Source: Eremomyces bilateralis CBS 781.70 (lineage: Eukaryota > Ascomycota > Dothideomycetes > Eremomycetales > Eremomycetaceae). Taken from it: a DNA stretch of 64,000 nucleotides. Below, one piece after another: positions 54,558 through 64,000 of this stretch. The stretch is from contig NW_022985093.1 of NCBI RefSeq assembly GCF_010015585.1, forward strand, positions 112,254 through 176,253. Reading direction: 5' to 3'. Under the pieces are notes generated by a model that saw only the letters and a list, made by a program, of their open reading frames with translations, had not been told where the DNA came from and ran no database searches. A program made the translations under genes and the position numbers. Position 1 is the first letter of the stretch; each line of letters opens with the position of its first letter.

Positions 54558-56569
54558 ATGATTTCGTTGATCGGCTTACGCGAGATGGATACTCTAGGTT
54601 CAATCCTACATAATCCACTTCTTGCTCTCTCCCTCGCTTTTGCTATCGCTTTAGGATTCTTCGCTCTGCAGCAATGGCTGTTCCCAACTCCGGAGAAGTC
54701 GGTTCCGTCCTTCACTGTGCCTCTGCCAGCCGCATGCAAGTCTGACTGGAAAGGCGAGGAGCTACTCAACCCTACAGTCAAGGTAAGCAGTTGTGTCGGA
54801 TGAATGAGGAATAAATCAACTCTAATTGGTATCAAGGTTTCTGGATCCTCCCTTATTCAATGCTACTGTCCAGCGAGCGGTCAGCTACTCGGCCGCATCA
54901 ACCCTGTGACCCGTGATGGAATCGACCGCGCAATCGCAGCAGCAAGTAAAGCACAGAAGCAATGGGCGAAGACGAGTCTTACAGAGAGGAAAAGGGTGCT
55001 GAAAACAGTGCTTCGGTATGGGCTCCCGGATCTTTCCTAGCAGATGCGAGACTACCCCTCAGAAGATAAATGCTAATCCTGTTTGCATATCCACAGATAC
55101 ATCCTACACAACCAAGAAGCGATCGTAACAGCAGCATGCCGCGACACGGGCAAGTCGCGGGTGGATGCCATCTTCGGCGAGATCATGGTCACGACGGAGA
55201 AGTTGCAATGGACTATCACGAATGGCGAGAAAGCTATAAAGCCAAGCAGGCGGCCGACAAATTTTCTTATGATGTACAAAAAGAACACTGTTGCATACGA
55301 GCCTCTAGGTGTGGTTACTGCGCTGGTATCCTGGAAGTACGCTCACGAATGGATCCTATGTCTATTCGAGTCTAACAATTGCCCAGCTATCCATTCCACA
55401 ACGCTCTCTCACCTGCAATTGCCACGCTCTTCACTGGCAATGCCCTCGTCCTTAAACCATCCGAACAGGTCGCGTGGTCTACCGCGTACTTTGTCTCGAT
55501 CCTCCGCGCCGCCCTCACTGCCACCGGCCATTCCGCAGACCTCATCCAGAACATCCCGTGCTGGCCCAACACCGCCTCCCACATTACCTCCCACCCCGAC
55601 ATTTCTCACATCACTTTCATTGGCTCCCGCCGCGTCGGTCACCTCGTGGCTGCCTCCGCTGCGCAATCCCTCACCCCCACTGTCATCGAGCTGGGCGGCA
55701 AAGACCCTGCGATCGTGCTGGATACGGTGGCCGATAGCGGGTCGGAGCTCTCCCGGGTCGCGGACATCCTCATGCGTGGCACATTCCAGGCTTCCGGACA
55801 GAACTGCCTCGGCATCGAACGTATCATCGCCACTCCCCGCGCCTATAACGCCCTGCTGTCCGTCCTCCCGACCGCCGTTCGCTCGCTGCGTCAAGGCGAT
55901 CCGCTATCCGACGAACCGGTCGACGTCGGCGCCATGGTCTCCGACGCGCCGTTTGCGGAACTGGAAGCCTTGATCAAAGATGCGGTGACGCATGGCGCGA
56001 AGCTCCTAGCCGGCGGACAAGCGGGGAAGGTGTCATCGGCGCCCAATGGGCATTTCTTCGCCCCAACGCTGTTAGTCGATGTCACACGGGAGATGCGGAT
56101 TGCGCAAGTGGAGCTGTTTGCGCCGGTGATGGTCGTGATGCTGGCGAGGGGTGTGGATGATGTGATCGCCATTGCGAATTCGACGCAATATGCGTTGGGG
56201 GCATCGGTGTTTGGAAGCGCAGGAAGCAAGGATGTCAGGCGCGTGGTGAAGGAGGTAAGGGCAGGGAATGTGTCGGTGAACGATTTCGGGGTGTTCTATG
56301 CCGTGGGGATGCCTTTTGGCGGCGTAGGTGGGAGTGGGTATGGGAGATTTGGCGGTGAAGAGGGATTGAGAGGGCTGTGTAATGTGAAGAGCATATGTGA
56401 GGACCGTTTTTGGGGAGTCAAGACGCCCATTCCAGGTCCCCTGAGGTTGCCTTATGATGACGTAAATGAGGCCTGGAGGGTTGTGAGGGGTGTCATCGAA
56501 GTTGGATATGCAACAGGTTGGATGTGGTGGAGAGGACTGGGGAGGGTCGTTGGCATTATCAAGAGTTAA
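54558..56569 (+). CDS. Membrane-anchored aldehyde dehydrogenase, Msc7-like
   Basis: This is an NAD(P)-dependent aldehyde dehydrogenase of the Msc7 type, with an N-terminal membrane anchor (probably ER). Four exons (54558-54783, 54838-55015, 55097-55336, 55387-56569) give 608 residues; starting at the next ATG (54585) would shorten it by nine. The anchor is at ~18-40 (LLALSLAFAIALGFFALQQW). The ALDH domain shows LGVVTALVSWNYPFHN spanning the third exon joint, KPSEQVAWS, FIGSRRVGHLV, catalytic Glu in VIELGGKDP, and catalytic Cys in ASGQNCLGIER. The C-terminus has a second hydrophobic stretch (VIEVGYATGWMWW). In yeast, Msc7 was found through a meiotic sister-chromatid recombination screen. The aldehyde substrate is unknown. 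Intact. Confidence 0.9.
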
Positions 56570-56794
56570 GGAGCAGCAAAGATGGTCCCAAAACAAGTAT
56601 CTGAGAGCATCGTGTTCTGCTTTCTATTTACTCGTATAAAATGTAAGCGATACCCTTAATGTATGCCCAAAGCTTCCACTATTTAGGATACCCGATGTGC
56701 CGAAACGCCGAACTATATTCGCATCGACATTGAGAGGAAAGGCATGAAATGGAGTCACGTACTCATCGGTGCAGATCAGCCCATGAATATCGTT

Positions 56795-57846
56795 TCAGCC
56801 AAGGTTAGCCGGGGCTGTGGTCGCTGGGCCTTCCGCGGTGATATAGGCCTTGAGAATGTCAGATGTTGGTACAGAATGCGCCGGGGGAGTAGGATATCTG
56901 CTCACCTTGCTCATACCACCGTCGATGACGAAATCTGTTCCATTGACGAAACTACTTTCATCACTCGCTAGAAATAGAACCCCTTGCGCCTGCTCAATCG
57001 GCTCACCGAAACGACCAGTCGGGAAATGGATCTCTCTCCTCTTTCGCTTCTCAGCATCATCTCCCAGCCAGTCCTGCAACAGCGGGGTGTTTAATGGCGC
57101 CGGGCACAGGGAGTTGAATCGGTATCCCTCCTTTGCATGGACAACTGCCAGTTCCCTGGTCATGGCCAAAACCGCCCCCTTGGATGCCGTATATGCGAGC
57201 TGCGGTGTCGCTGAACCGACGAGTGCAACCACGCTAGCAACATTGATGATCGAGCCCTTTGTCTTTTTATGCTTTCGCAACGCCAACACGGCATGCTTGG
57301 AACCGAACCACACTCCTTTGACGTTGATGGAAAAGGTCATATCCCAGATTCTCTCGGGTGTCTCAACCGCGTCGGCGTCGTCAGCGTGCATGATTCCGGC
57401 ATTGTTGAATATAACATCCAAACCACCAAACTCATCAAGTTTTCCCACAGCCTCAGCAACGGAATCCTCATTGGACACATCGCAGATGGTGCTCATAGGT
57501 GTAATAGCATTGGGGTACAGCTTCGTAACGGTTCCCACAGCCTTTTCGAGGGCAGGTCCGGAGATATCGGCCATCAAGACACGAGCACCTTCACGGACGA
57601 ACAAGATCGTGGTCTGAAGACCAATTCCACTGTGTCGAATTAGACATTCTGAAGCAAAATTCGCGACTCTGCCTGGCCATGTACAGGCACAATGGCAGTA
57701 AATCAGAATAACAGAAGGACCGGGCGGAAGAATGCCGGATTCCAAGGGCAAGGACGGAACGAAATGAACTAAAGCACATACCCGGCAGCGCCGGTAACCA
57801 TGGCATTCTTGCCAGCTAATCGGCCTTTAGGTGCTTCCGATGCCAT
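56795..57846 (-). CDS. Short-chain dehydrogenase/reductase (classical SDR)
   Basis: This is an NAD(P)-dependent oxidoreductase with a complete classical SDR pattern. Three exons (57846-57782, ~57629-56906, 56848-56795) give 280 residues. The cofactor motif TGAAGGIG is split by intron 1. Asp in VLMADIS follows beta2 and favours NAD(H). NNAG is present, catalytic Ser lies in NVASVVALVG, and Tyr/Lys are in YTASKGAV. The C-terminal segment reads GTDFVIDGGMSK. The 57-base second intron (GTGAGC...CAAG) keeps the frame, so either form is translatable, but its removal gives the family-like GGMSKAYITAEGP end. The start MASEAPKGRLAGK is the only ATG before the glycine motif. It is divergent from the glutamine synthetase-like gene; a functional link is unproven. 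Confidence 0.9.
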
Positions 57847-58969
57847 AATGTATTCCTGACGAATTCCACACTCTTGAATTGAAATGGGCAGATAAACGAA
57901 AGGGTTAGGATGAGGATTATCCTCGCGCCGCCAGAAGTTAAAGAATACGCGGAATATAAAAATCGAGGCTTTTGACTTCGAGTCCACGGAGTAATGGTGA
58001 TATTCTGCTTGCTACAGTATTAATGAATGATGAATGTCGTGGAATAGCTCCAGTCAGTGTGAAGTCGGACTATCCGTGTGACGGGATGACTCCGCTACCG
58101 CCATTATTAGATAAGACCATGGACACTGGACAGTGGAGCCAAGGAATAGCTGTTGTCGGTCTACCAGTCGGTGCAGTCCGAACTCCGAAGGTGTTGCATT
58201 GTTAGCTTCCTCGAAGACAGGTCTCCCAAGCTCCGACAGCCCGGATCGACCGCCCTATAAGGGGTCAAACATGCAGATAAATGACTTCTCCTAAAGCCAT
58301 CATGTTAATTGCTTGCCAACGTTAGCTGTGAATCATGAAGCGACGAGATGATATGGAGTGCATCTGTGCATGAACGACACGAGTCATGTGATTTGACCAG
58401 GTCAGATTGGCATGACGTAATTGCTGCGGCTGCTGAGGCCGGGCTGCTGTGGCAGTTGGTGCCTTGCAGACTTTGGTTGATGCCTCAACATGCAGCCAAG
58501 CGGTGCAACAAGGACGTCTTATCAGAAGTTGATCTTTGTGCACGATATGCAGTTTTCAATGTGAAAGGTTTTGTTTCTAAATCACAATAGAAAGGAAACC
58601 TAGGAGTGGAAGTCCGACTGCTTGGCGTGGGAACTTAGGTGGCTTTTTTAGTCGTTTGTCTCCCTTAACTTTATCAAACCAACTCCATCCTTCCCAGATT
58701 CCTGATTTCATCTGAGGCAGTCGACGGACTCCCACTCTCCACTCCACCTACGTAGTAGTATCAGTCATCAGAGACACTCTAGGTCCACGACGATTCCCTA
58801 CGGCTACTGATACGTAGAACGAAACAAATCCTCTTTGCATGCATAGTTCTCCTCTTTCGAATGAATTAGCGAATTGATATCTACTTCAATCTCTCCGCTA
58901 GACTACCATTTGTCGCGCCATCTCCATTATTCTTACTTCACTTCGCTCCAGTTCCTCCTCCACAGCACC
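57847..58969. promoter_or_regulatory. 1.1 kb divergent intergenic region
   Basis: Promoters of the SDR (-) and the glutamine synthetase-like gene (+). Two TACGTAG palindromic half-repeats (near 58750 and 58812) flank the putative + strand leader. No gene was recognised. Confidence 0.5.
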
Positions 58970-60789
58970 ATGCCTAATATCGAACCGGACAAGATCACCC
59001 CCGAAAACGTTGCCGAGCTTCTTAGAGATGATGCCGCCGTCAAAGTCGCGGGCCTCGACGTGGATGGCATGCTCCGCGGCAAGCTCATGGCCAAGAAAAA
59101 GTTCCTATCTGTCGTTCACACTGGATTCGGGTTTTGCAGCGTCCTTTTTGGATGGGACATGCACGATCAGACCTACAGGAGGGAGCTGGGAATCAGCAAC
59201 AAAGAGAATGGATACCACGACATAATAGCCAAGGTAGACTTAGCGAGCTTTAGGAGAATTCCTTGGGAGAATGATGTGCCTTTCTTCCTGGTGAGTTTCT
59301 TCGACCCGGATACTGAGGAGAGCTTGAGCGCATGTCCAAGGAGCGTGTTGAAACGGGCGGTGGATAAGCTGGCGGGTGCGAATATGAGTGCTATGGCAGG
59401 AGGTGAGTAGTGATCCCGTCAATATACCCGTCAATATTATCCCAACCCCCGAGACACCAGTCCTTCGTGTCTCCTGTCAAGAGAGACTGGACATATGTCT
59501 AGTGTACATCTCGTTTACGAAGAGTCCGTTACGTCCATTGCATACGTGTACCACTCAAATACCCCCAATGGGGCAAAAATGTGTTCATGAATGCCACAAT
59601 CTTACCATTCTGTAGCCGAATATGAATTCTACCACTTCCGAGTTCCTCCAACAGAAGCATCGGTTGCGTCATCCGGGATGTCGCAGGATCCCCCTCCACA
59701 AGCCATGGCTTTCCTGCGTGACAACCCGCCTTGGAAGCTACCTGCCATGACGGAGGGAATGTTCGGATATAGCATTTCGAGACCAACCCATAATAAAGAC
59801 TACTATTACGAGACCTTCAAAACTTGCGACCAGTTCCGATGCCCCATTGAGGGCTGGCACACGGAGAGCGGGCCAGGTGTATTCGAGGCGGCATGTTCAT
59901 CGCATTTCTGTTGAAGACGAAGGTCAAGGCTGACTACTTCCAGGCACTCTGTTTCACGGAGATCTGTGAAATGGCCGACCGAGCCGCACTTTTCAAGTAC
60001 ACGGTCAAGTCTCTTGGAACCAAATACGGCGTTCTCCCCTGCTTCATGGCCAAACCACGAGCCAACCTCCCGGGCAACTCCGGCCACATGCACATCTCCC
60101 TCGTATCCGCCAGTTCACCATCTATGAATCTCTTCGTCCGCGATTCCCCTGACCCGAACCCTCCCTACCCCGACCTCGTCTACCTCAGCGACACCGGCCG
60201 GCAATTCCTCGCCGGCGTGCTTCAGGCCCTCCCCGAGATCATGCCACTTTTCGCTCCCACGGTGAATAGCTACAAACGGTTGGTGGAGAACTTCTGGGCC
60301 CCGGTGAGCGTGTCGTGGGGACTGGAACATCGCGCCGCCTCGGTGCGAGTCATAACGCCCCCATCCTGCTCTCCGAAGGCAACGCGGTTGGAGATCCGAA
60401 CGCCGGGTGCGGATACTAATCCATATTTCGCTCTGGCGGCCATCCTCGCGGCGGGCTATCGAGGCATCGAAAAAAAATTGGATATTGCGAACGCGGAAGG
60501 CGTCCCGCCGCCCCTGAGCAGGGGAGATGGGATGGGAGGTGAGGCGGATCGGGGTGAGAGGTTGGCGAAGGGGCTGGGTGAGGCGACGAGACGGTTCAAA
60601 GAAGGCAAAATTGCAAGGGAGCTGTTTGGCGATCAGTTCGTCGAGCATTTTGCTGGGACGAGAGAACATGAGTGGAGACTATGGGAGGAGGCGGTTACGG
60701 ATTGGTACTATGATCCGGTCTTCTTGTTTACGCATCCACCACTGACTTCTAGCATTAGGGAGTTCCAACGATATGTTGAGACGGTCTAA
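58970..60789 (+). CDS. Glutamine synthetase I-like (FluG C-terminal type) protein
   Basis: This belongs to the GS-I/FluG-like group of ATP-grasp-free ligases that join ammonia or amines to gamma-carboxyls. Three exons (58970-59402, 59616-59890, 59944-60789) give 517 residues. The beta-grasp N-terminal domain shows VAGLDVDGMLRGKLM. The catalytic domain shows AEYEFYHF (metal Glu pair), FKYTVKSLGTKYGVLPCFMAKP, the ammonia-site NSGHMHISL, NSYKRLVENFWAP, and RTPGADTNPYFALAA. The N-terminal amidohydrolase half of full-length FluG is absent. Intron 2 (59891-59943) appears to start with GC rather than GT. Its removal restores the conserved FEAA-L...-EMADRAALFKY run. Such stand-alone proteins may act on substrates other than glutamate. 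Start in CACCATGC context. Intact. Confidence 0.88.
59891..59943 (+). other. GC-AG intron of the glutamine synthetase-like gene
   Basis: This 53-base intron begins GCATGT and ends TTCCAG, with a branch-like GCTGAC 11-16 bases before the end. Alternative GT donors nearby either leave the frame or insert residues in a conserved stretch. Confidence 0.7.
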
Positions 60790-60989
60790 GTCAAGCACCG
60801 ATCCTTGGACTACACGATGATCTTAGATGAGATTCTCACATTTACTAGAAACATCTTTGCAAGATATGTCCGAAGTCGAACCGGAATGGGGGGTTATGAC
60901 TTAAATCTTGAATAATCTATTGGCATCACTTGTCCAACAAAATCACCATTGCATCAACCCAGTCAGTCATGAACTCAAACGATACAAAA

Positions 60990-62888
60990 TTATACAGCGT
61001 CACCTCCGCCATCGTCGTCTATTTGCCTACCCCGTCGTTTCCACCATCTCAACTTAAACCAACCTCCAAGACCGTCATCCCCCCTCTCCTGCGCGTTCCC
61101 ATTGCTATCGCCACCAAGCCAACTCCGATTTCGCCCATGATCCACCAACAGCTCTTCCCCTTCTGTATCCAGATGGTCGTTGTCCTGCGAAATACTCGGC
61201 CGCTGCATGCGATCCCACCACCTCTGTCCCGTGGTCCTGATCGTTCCGAAATCTAGCCCAAGCGCAGTGGCTCGACGGTTCGGCCCGCCCATCATACGAG
61301 CTCGCCGAGCTCTCCGAGACACGGGGGAACGAAGAGAACCGCGGCTGGGTATCATACTGGCTGAGCTGCGTCGCATCGAGTCCTCTCCTCGGTCGTTGAG
61401 CTCGTCCCAGATCTCGGCGGCATCTTCTGGAACGTTCAGTGTCAAGCTCCTCGGTCTTACGGGACGATTCTTGAATGATAGTGAGCGATCAGTGACGGGA
61501 GAAAGGGATTTAGGTGTTGATATGTTCGGGTGACGAGGGCGAGTGCGCAGGAGTGGTGTAGTTTCACTGTGTCCAGGGTGAGGACGATCTCGAGTTCGAG
61601 GTCTTACTGGAACTCCACTCTCGACATCCTCGGCATAAGTTCTTGAAAAGCGTGCATGGCGGTCACGCTCAGTCTCTGAGACTGCTTCATCCTCGAACTC
61701 GAGAAGTTCAGGGCCGGGGGTGAGAACCGCACTTGGTGCGGTCAAGTGAGAGGTGATTCGGGGGCGCCCTTGCGGAGCCTTGCCGAGACCATGCTCGTCT
61801 TCTAGTCGCCAGCTGAGGGCGAGAACCCCGGAAAGTAATATAGCGGTTCCCAGCGCGATGAGACCTGCATCCAGAGAGGGGAGCCGAGATGCTTGGTGGA
61901 AGTATATGAGACCGTTGAGAATGGATACAATGTTATAAATGCAGAACACGAACGGGTATAGCACGCTTGTAGAGACGATCCGCAGACCAAGATGCAGACA
62001 GTATAGCTGGAGTAGAGCAAACCCGAGAAGACCAAGAAGGATGATCCAGGATTGCCACCGGTTAAATTGATTGTTCCGGTCGCTGATCGATCGAACAAAC
62101 AACTCAACGGCCGACTTGGCGATCAACAGTCCATGTGCCGAGAGCACTCCGCTCAGGAAGCCAAAGCACATGCCGCGGAAAAGTCGCATCCGTGGAGTTG
62201 CCGGGTTGAAGAGGCGATTCGATACCCAGATGGTAACCGCGACGATGGCCATGACGAAGAATGTCCCGAAGAACCAGACCAGGAACTCGGGGCGCACCAT
62301 GAGAGACAGAAGCTGGTCCAGGTTATGGGACGGTTCACTCAAAGCTCCAAAGTAGGCGATAAGACCGGCGCCTCCTGCGACGAGGATCGTCCCAGCGAGG
62401 GAATAGTATGTGAACGGCTCTTTGAGCATGACCGAGGCGCATATCGTGTTGAAGACCAGGCCACTCTGTTGAAACCGTGAATACTCGGCATTTCCCATGA
62501 CTTTCCAAGAACACTTACAGCATGAAGTGTCGACAACACCGGCAGGGGTAGCATCGTGATTTGGATTGTGCTTCCGATGAGGTTCGCGAGGATGAACATG
62601 GCCATGCCGAGCTGCGAAACGGTCAGCTAGGGTCGTCCAACATCAAATCGGGGTCCTTACCTGCCACCGCCGTCGCCGGTATGGCGGTCTGCGGGTATGT
62701 TGATGCTCCTTCTCATCTTCGATCATGTGCGACTTGCGCTGCAACGTCAGGCCGATGCTTTGCGCGCATGTTGAAATGAGGCCGACGAGGACGCCGATCT
62801 GGATGTCCGTGGATCAGTCCCGGTGCATCAATGCTCGGATGATTCGGTGGCATACCGCTATAGTCGCTCCCGGCGACAAGCCCCCCAT
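60990..62888 (-). CDS. NIPA-type (DUF803) magnesium transporter-like membrane protein
   Basis: This is a predicted Mg2+ or lipid-metabolite transporter of the NIPA/DMT superfamily. Four exons (62888-62856, 62798-62661, 62611-62519, 62465-60990) join in frame to 579 residues. About nine helices occupy the first ~340 residues. The first, IGVLVGLISTCAQSIGLTLQ, precedes a basic loop, and later helices include MAMFILANLIGSTIQITMLP, SGLVFNTICASVMLKEP, and SLAGTILVAGGAGLIAYFG with a conserved Glu/Pro. The remaining ~240 residues are a hydrophilic arginine/serine-rich cytosolic tail (TTPLLRTRPRHP, SRRARRARMMGG), longer than in animal NIPA proteins but common in filamentous fungi. The start MGGLSPGATIA is short and lies just before the first helix. 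Intact. Divergent from V-ATPase subunit E. Confidence 0.87.
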
Positions 62889-63533
62889 TATGTGCCTGAC
62901 AAAGAATCCGGGGATGCTACCGGTGGGGAGGCGGCATGCTTGGAGGTGTAGCTGAAGGAGCGGATCGTTGAACTAAAGGATGCCCGCAGATCGCGTTCTT
63001 CCCGTTCCTAGGGCAAAATATATGATGCCATTCATAGATATATCCCAAGCAAGCTGGAGTTGGGTATGAGGGATACAGAGCAGGATGGCAGGCAAATGAC
63101 CGTGGATCACTACCCCGGATGGTCTGATGAACACACCGTATACAAGTAACTTGGCTACAGTAGCGGTGATGCCAGTGGAACCGTAATTAGCTGCAGCGAT
63201 GGCTGGACTGTGGCTGTGCAATATATATTATTTCATGCCTGAGGCAACAACATTGCCAAACTGTGGCTGACCTAGGCCGAAATAGGATGGTCCGTGCACT
63301 ACAGTTCAAGCAAGTCCGCCAAGTCGGAGTGTTTGGTGGTCCAAGCTCCTGATCCTTGCATCGTCGGTCATCCATCCACCTCCAAGTGATCCAACTGGTT
63401 ACAGGACGCTCCAGGCCTCCTCGACCCGACATCTCGAGCTCTTGACCACCTTTCCTCCACATAACTTTCTCTCAATTCCTCTTCCGACCTTCAAGACACC
63501 TCTAGTAGTGTGATCGGGCCATCAACTTCCACA
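62889..63533. promoter_or_regulatory. Divergent intergenic region
   Basis: Promoters of the NIPA-like gene (-) and the V-ATPase subunit E gene (+). No gene was recognised. Confidence 0.5.
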
Positions 63534-64000
63534 ATGTCGCAAATTCACGCCATGTCCGACGATCAGGTAAGTGCTCCACAGCCCATCGACGACATGTTAT
63601 CTCATACCCCTTCTACCCAGGTCGCCGGCGAACTCAAGAAGATGACCGCATTCATCCGTCAAGAGGCTGTGGAGAAAGCCAAGGAGATCCAAAACAAAGC
63701 AGACGAAGAGTTTGCCATTGAGAAATCGCGACTCGTCCGCTCCGAAACCGCCTCCATCGATGCTTCATACGAGAAGAAGTTCAAGCAAGCCAGCATGTCC
63801 CAGCAGATCACAAAGTCCACCGTCGCGAACAAGAGCAGACTACGGATATTGAGTGCGAGACAAGAGCTGCTCGATGATCTGTTCGAGCAAACGAGCGGGA
63901 AACTCGATGCCGCCATCAAGGACAAGAAGAGATACGAAGCAACCCTGAAGGGGTTGATACTAGAGGGGCTGTATGCGTTGAATGAGAGCAAGGTGGAGTT
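63534..64000 (+). CDS. vma4: V-type proton ATPase subunit E (5' part, runs off the window)
   Basis: This is the peripheral stator subunit of the vacuolar H+-ATPase V1 sector, linking the catalytic head to the membrane sector. Exon 1 (63534-63565) encodes MSQIHAMSDDQ. After a 55-base GT-AG intron, exon 2 (63621 onward) reads VAGELKKMTAFIRQEAVEKA, EEFAIEKSRLVRSE and YEKKFKQASMSQQI, the long N-terminal helix typical of subunit E, then SRLRILSARQELLDDLFE. About 137 of ~230 residues are visible and the frame is open to the window edge. Symbol by homology to yeast. Confidence 0.93.
   Translation, partial: MSQIHAMSDDQVSAPQPIDDMLSHTPSTQVAGELKKMTAFIRQEAVEKAKEIQNKADEEFAIEKSRLVRSETASIDASYEKKFKQASMSQQITKSTVANKSRLRILSARQELLDDLFEQTSGKLDAAIKDKKRYEATLKGLILEGLYALNESKVE

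Overview
This window is fungal nuclear DNA, most likely from a filamentous ascomycete of the Eurotiales (Aspergillus/Penicillium type). Genes are compact and carry many 45-70 base introns with GTATGT/GTGAGT-like donors. Housekeeping genes are of the filamentous-fungal kind: an RPD3 deacetylase with a long acidic tail, malate synthase with a peroxisomal AKL end, a WASP/Las17 homologue, an Msc7-type aldehyde dehydrogenase, and a Dal5-type permease. No rRNA or tRNA gene was found. The order assignment is inference.

Layout. 1-306 is the end of a hAT transposon. 756-4693 holds a divergent pair, a Dal5-family permease (-) and a TauD-type dioxygenase (+). A short-chain dehydrogenase gene (SDR, -) follows but is split into pieces at 5078-5722, 8401-8412 and 22967-23058 by a nest of mobile DNA. 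(a) A 2.7 kb piggyBac element lies at 5723-8400. (b) A copia LTR retrotransposon lies at 8413-22961 and is flanked by TAACA. (c) Inside the copia 5' LTR sits a 9,350-base segment, 8626-17975, with perfect 8-base inverted ends (TGTCGCAA/TTGCGACA) and a 5-base duplication (GGTTT). That segment carries a SANT/Myb gene, a pogo relic, an intact hybrid histidine kinase and an unrecognised broken reading frame. Removing the insertions and one copy of each duplication leaves the SDR as a 747-base open frame, which is the best internal proof of the nesting.

23059-34729 is gene-poor. It holds a broken single-pass membrane protein gene, a four-helix membrane protein, rpdA (with a 100-N assembly gap), a GH7 cellulase relic, a small membrane protein and a 442-base Tc1/mariner deletion derivative.

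34730-64000 is dense and mostly intact. It has a kinase-like/DUF7064-type fusion, dienelactone hydrolase, CTP synthase (apparently with an AT-AC intron), an unknown multi-pass membrane protein, an ArsB/NhaD-type transporter, malate synthase, Las17/WASP (with a 32-N gap), an Msc7-like ALDH, a second SDR, a GS-I/FluG-type glutamine synthetase-like protein (with a GC-AG intron), a NIPA-type Mg transporter and the start of V-ATPase subunit E. These are independent housekeeping or metabolic genes in divergent and convergent arrangements, not one pathway. The only plausible metabolic neighbourhood is permease + dioxygenase + SDR at the left end.
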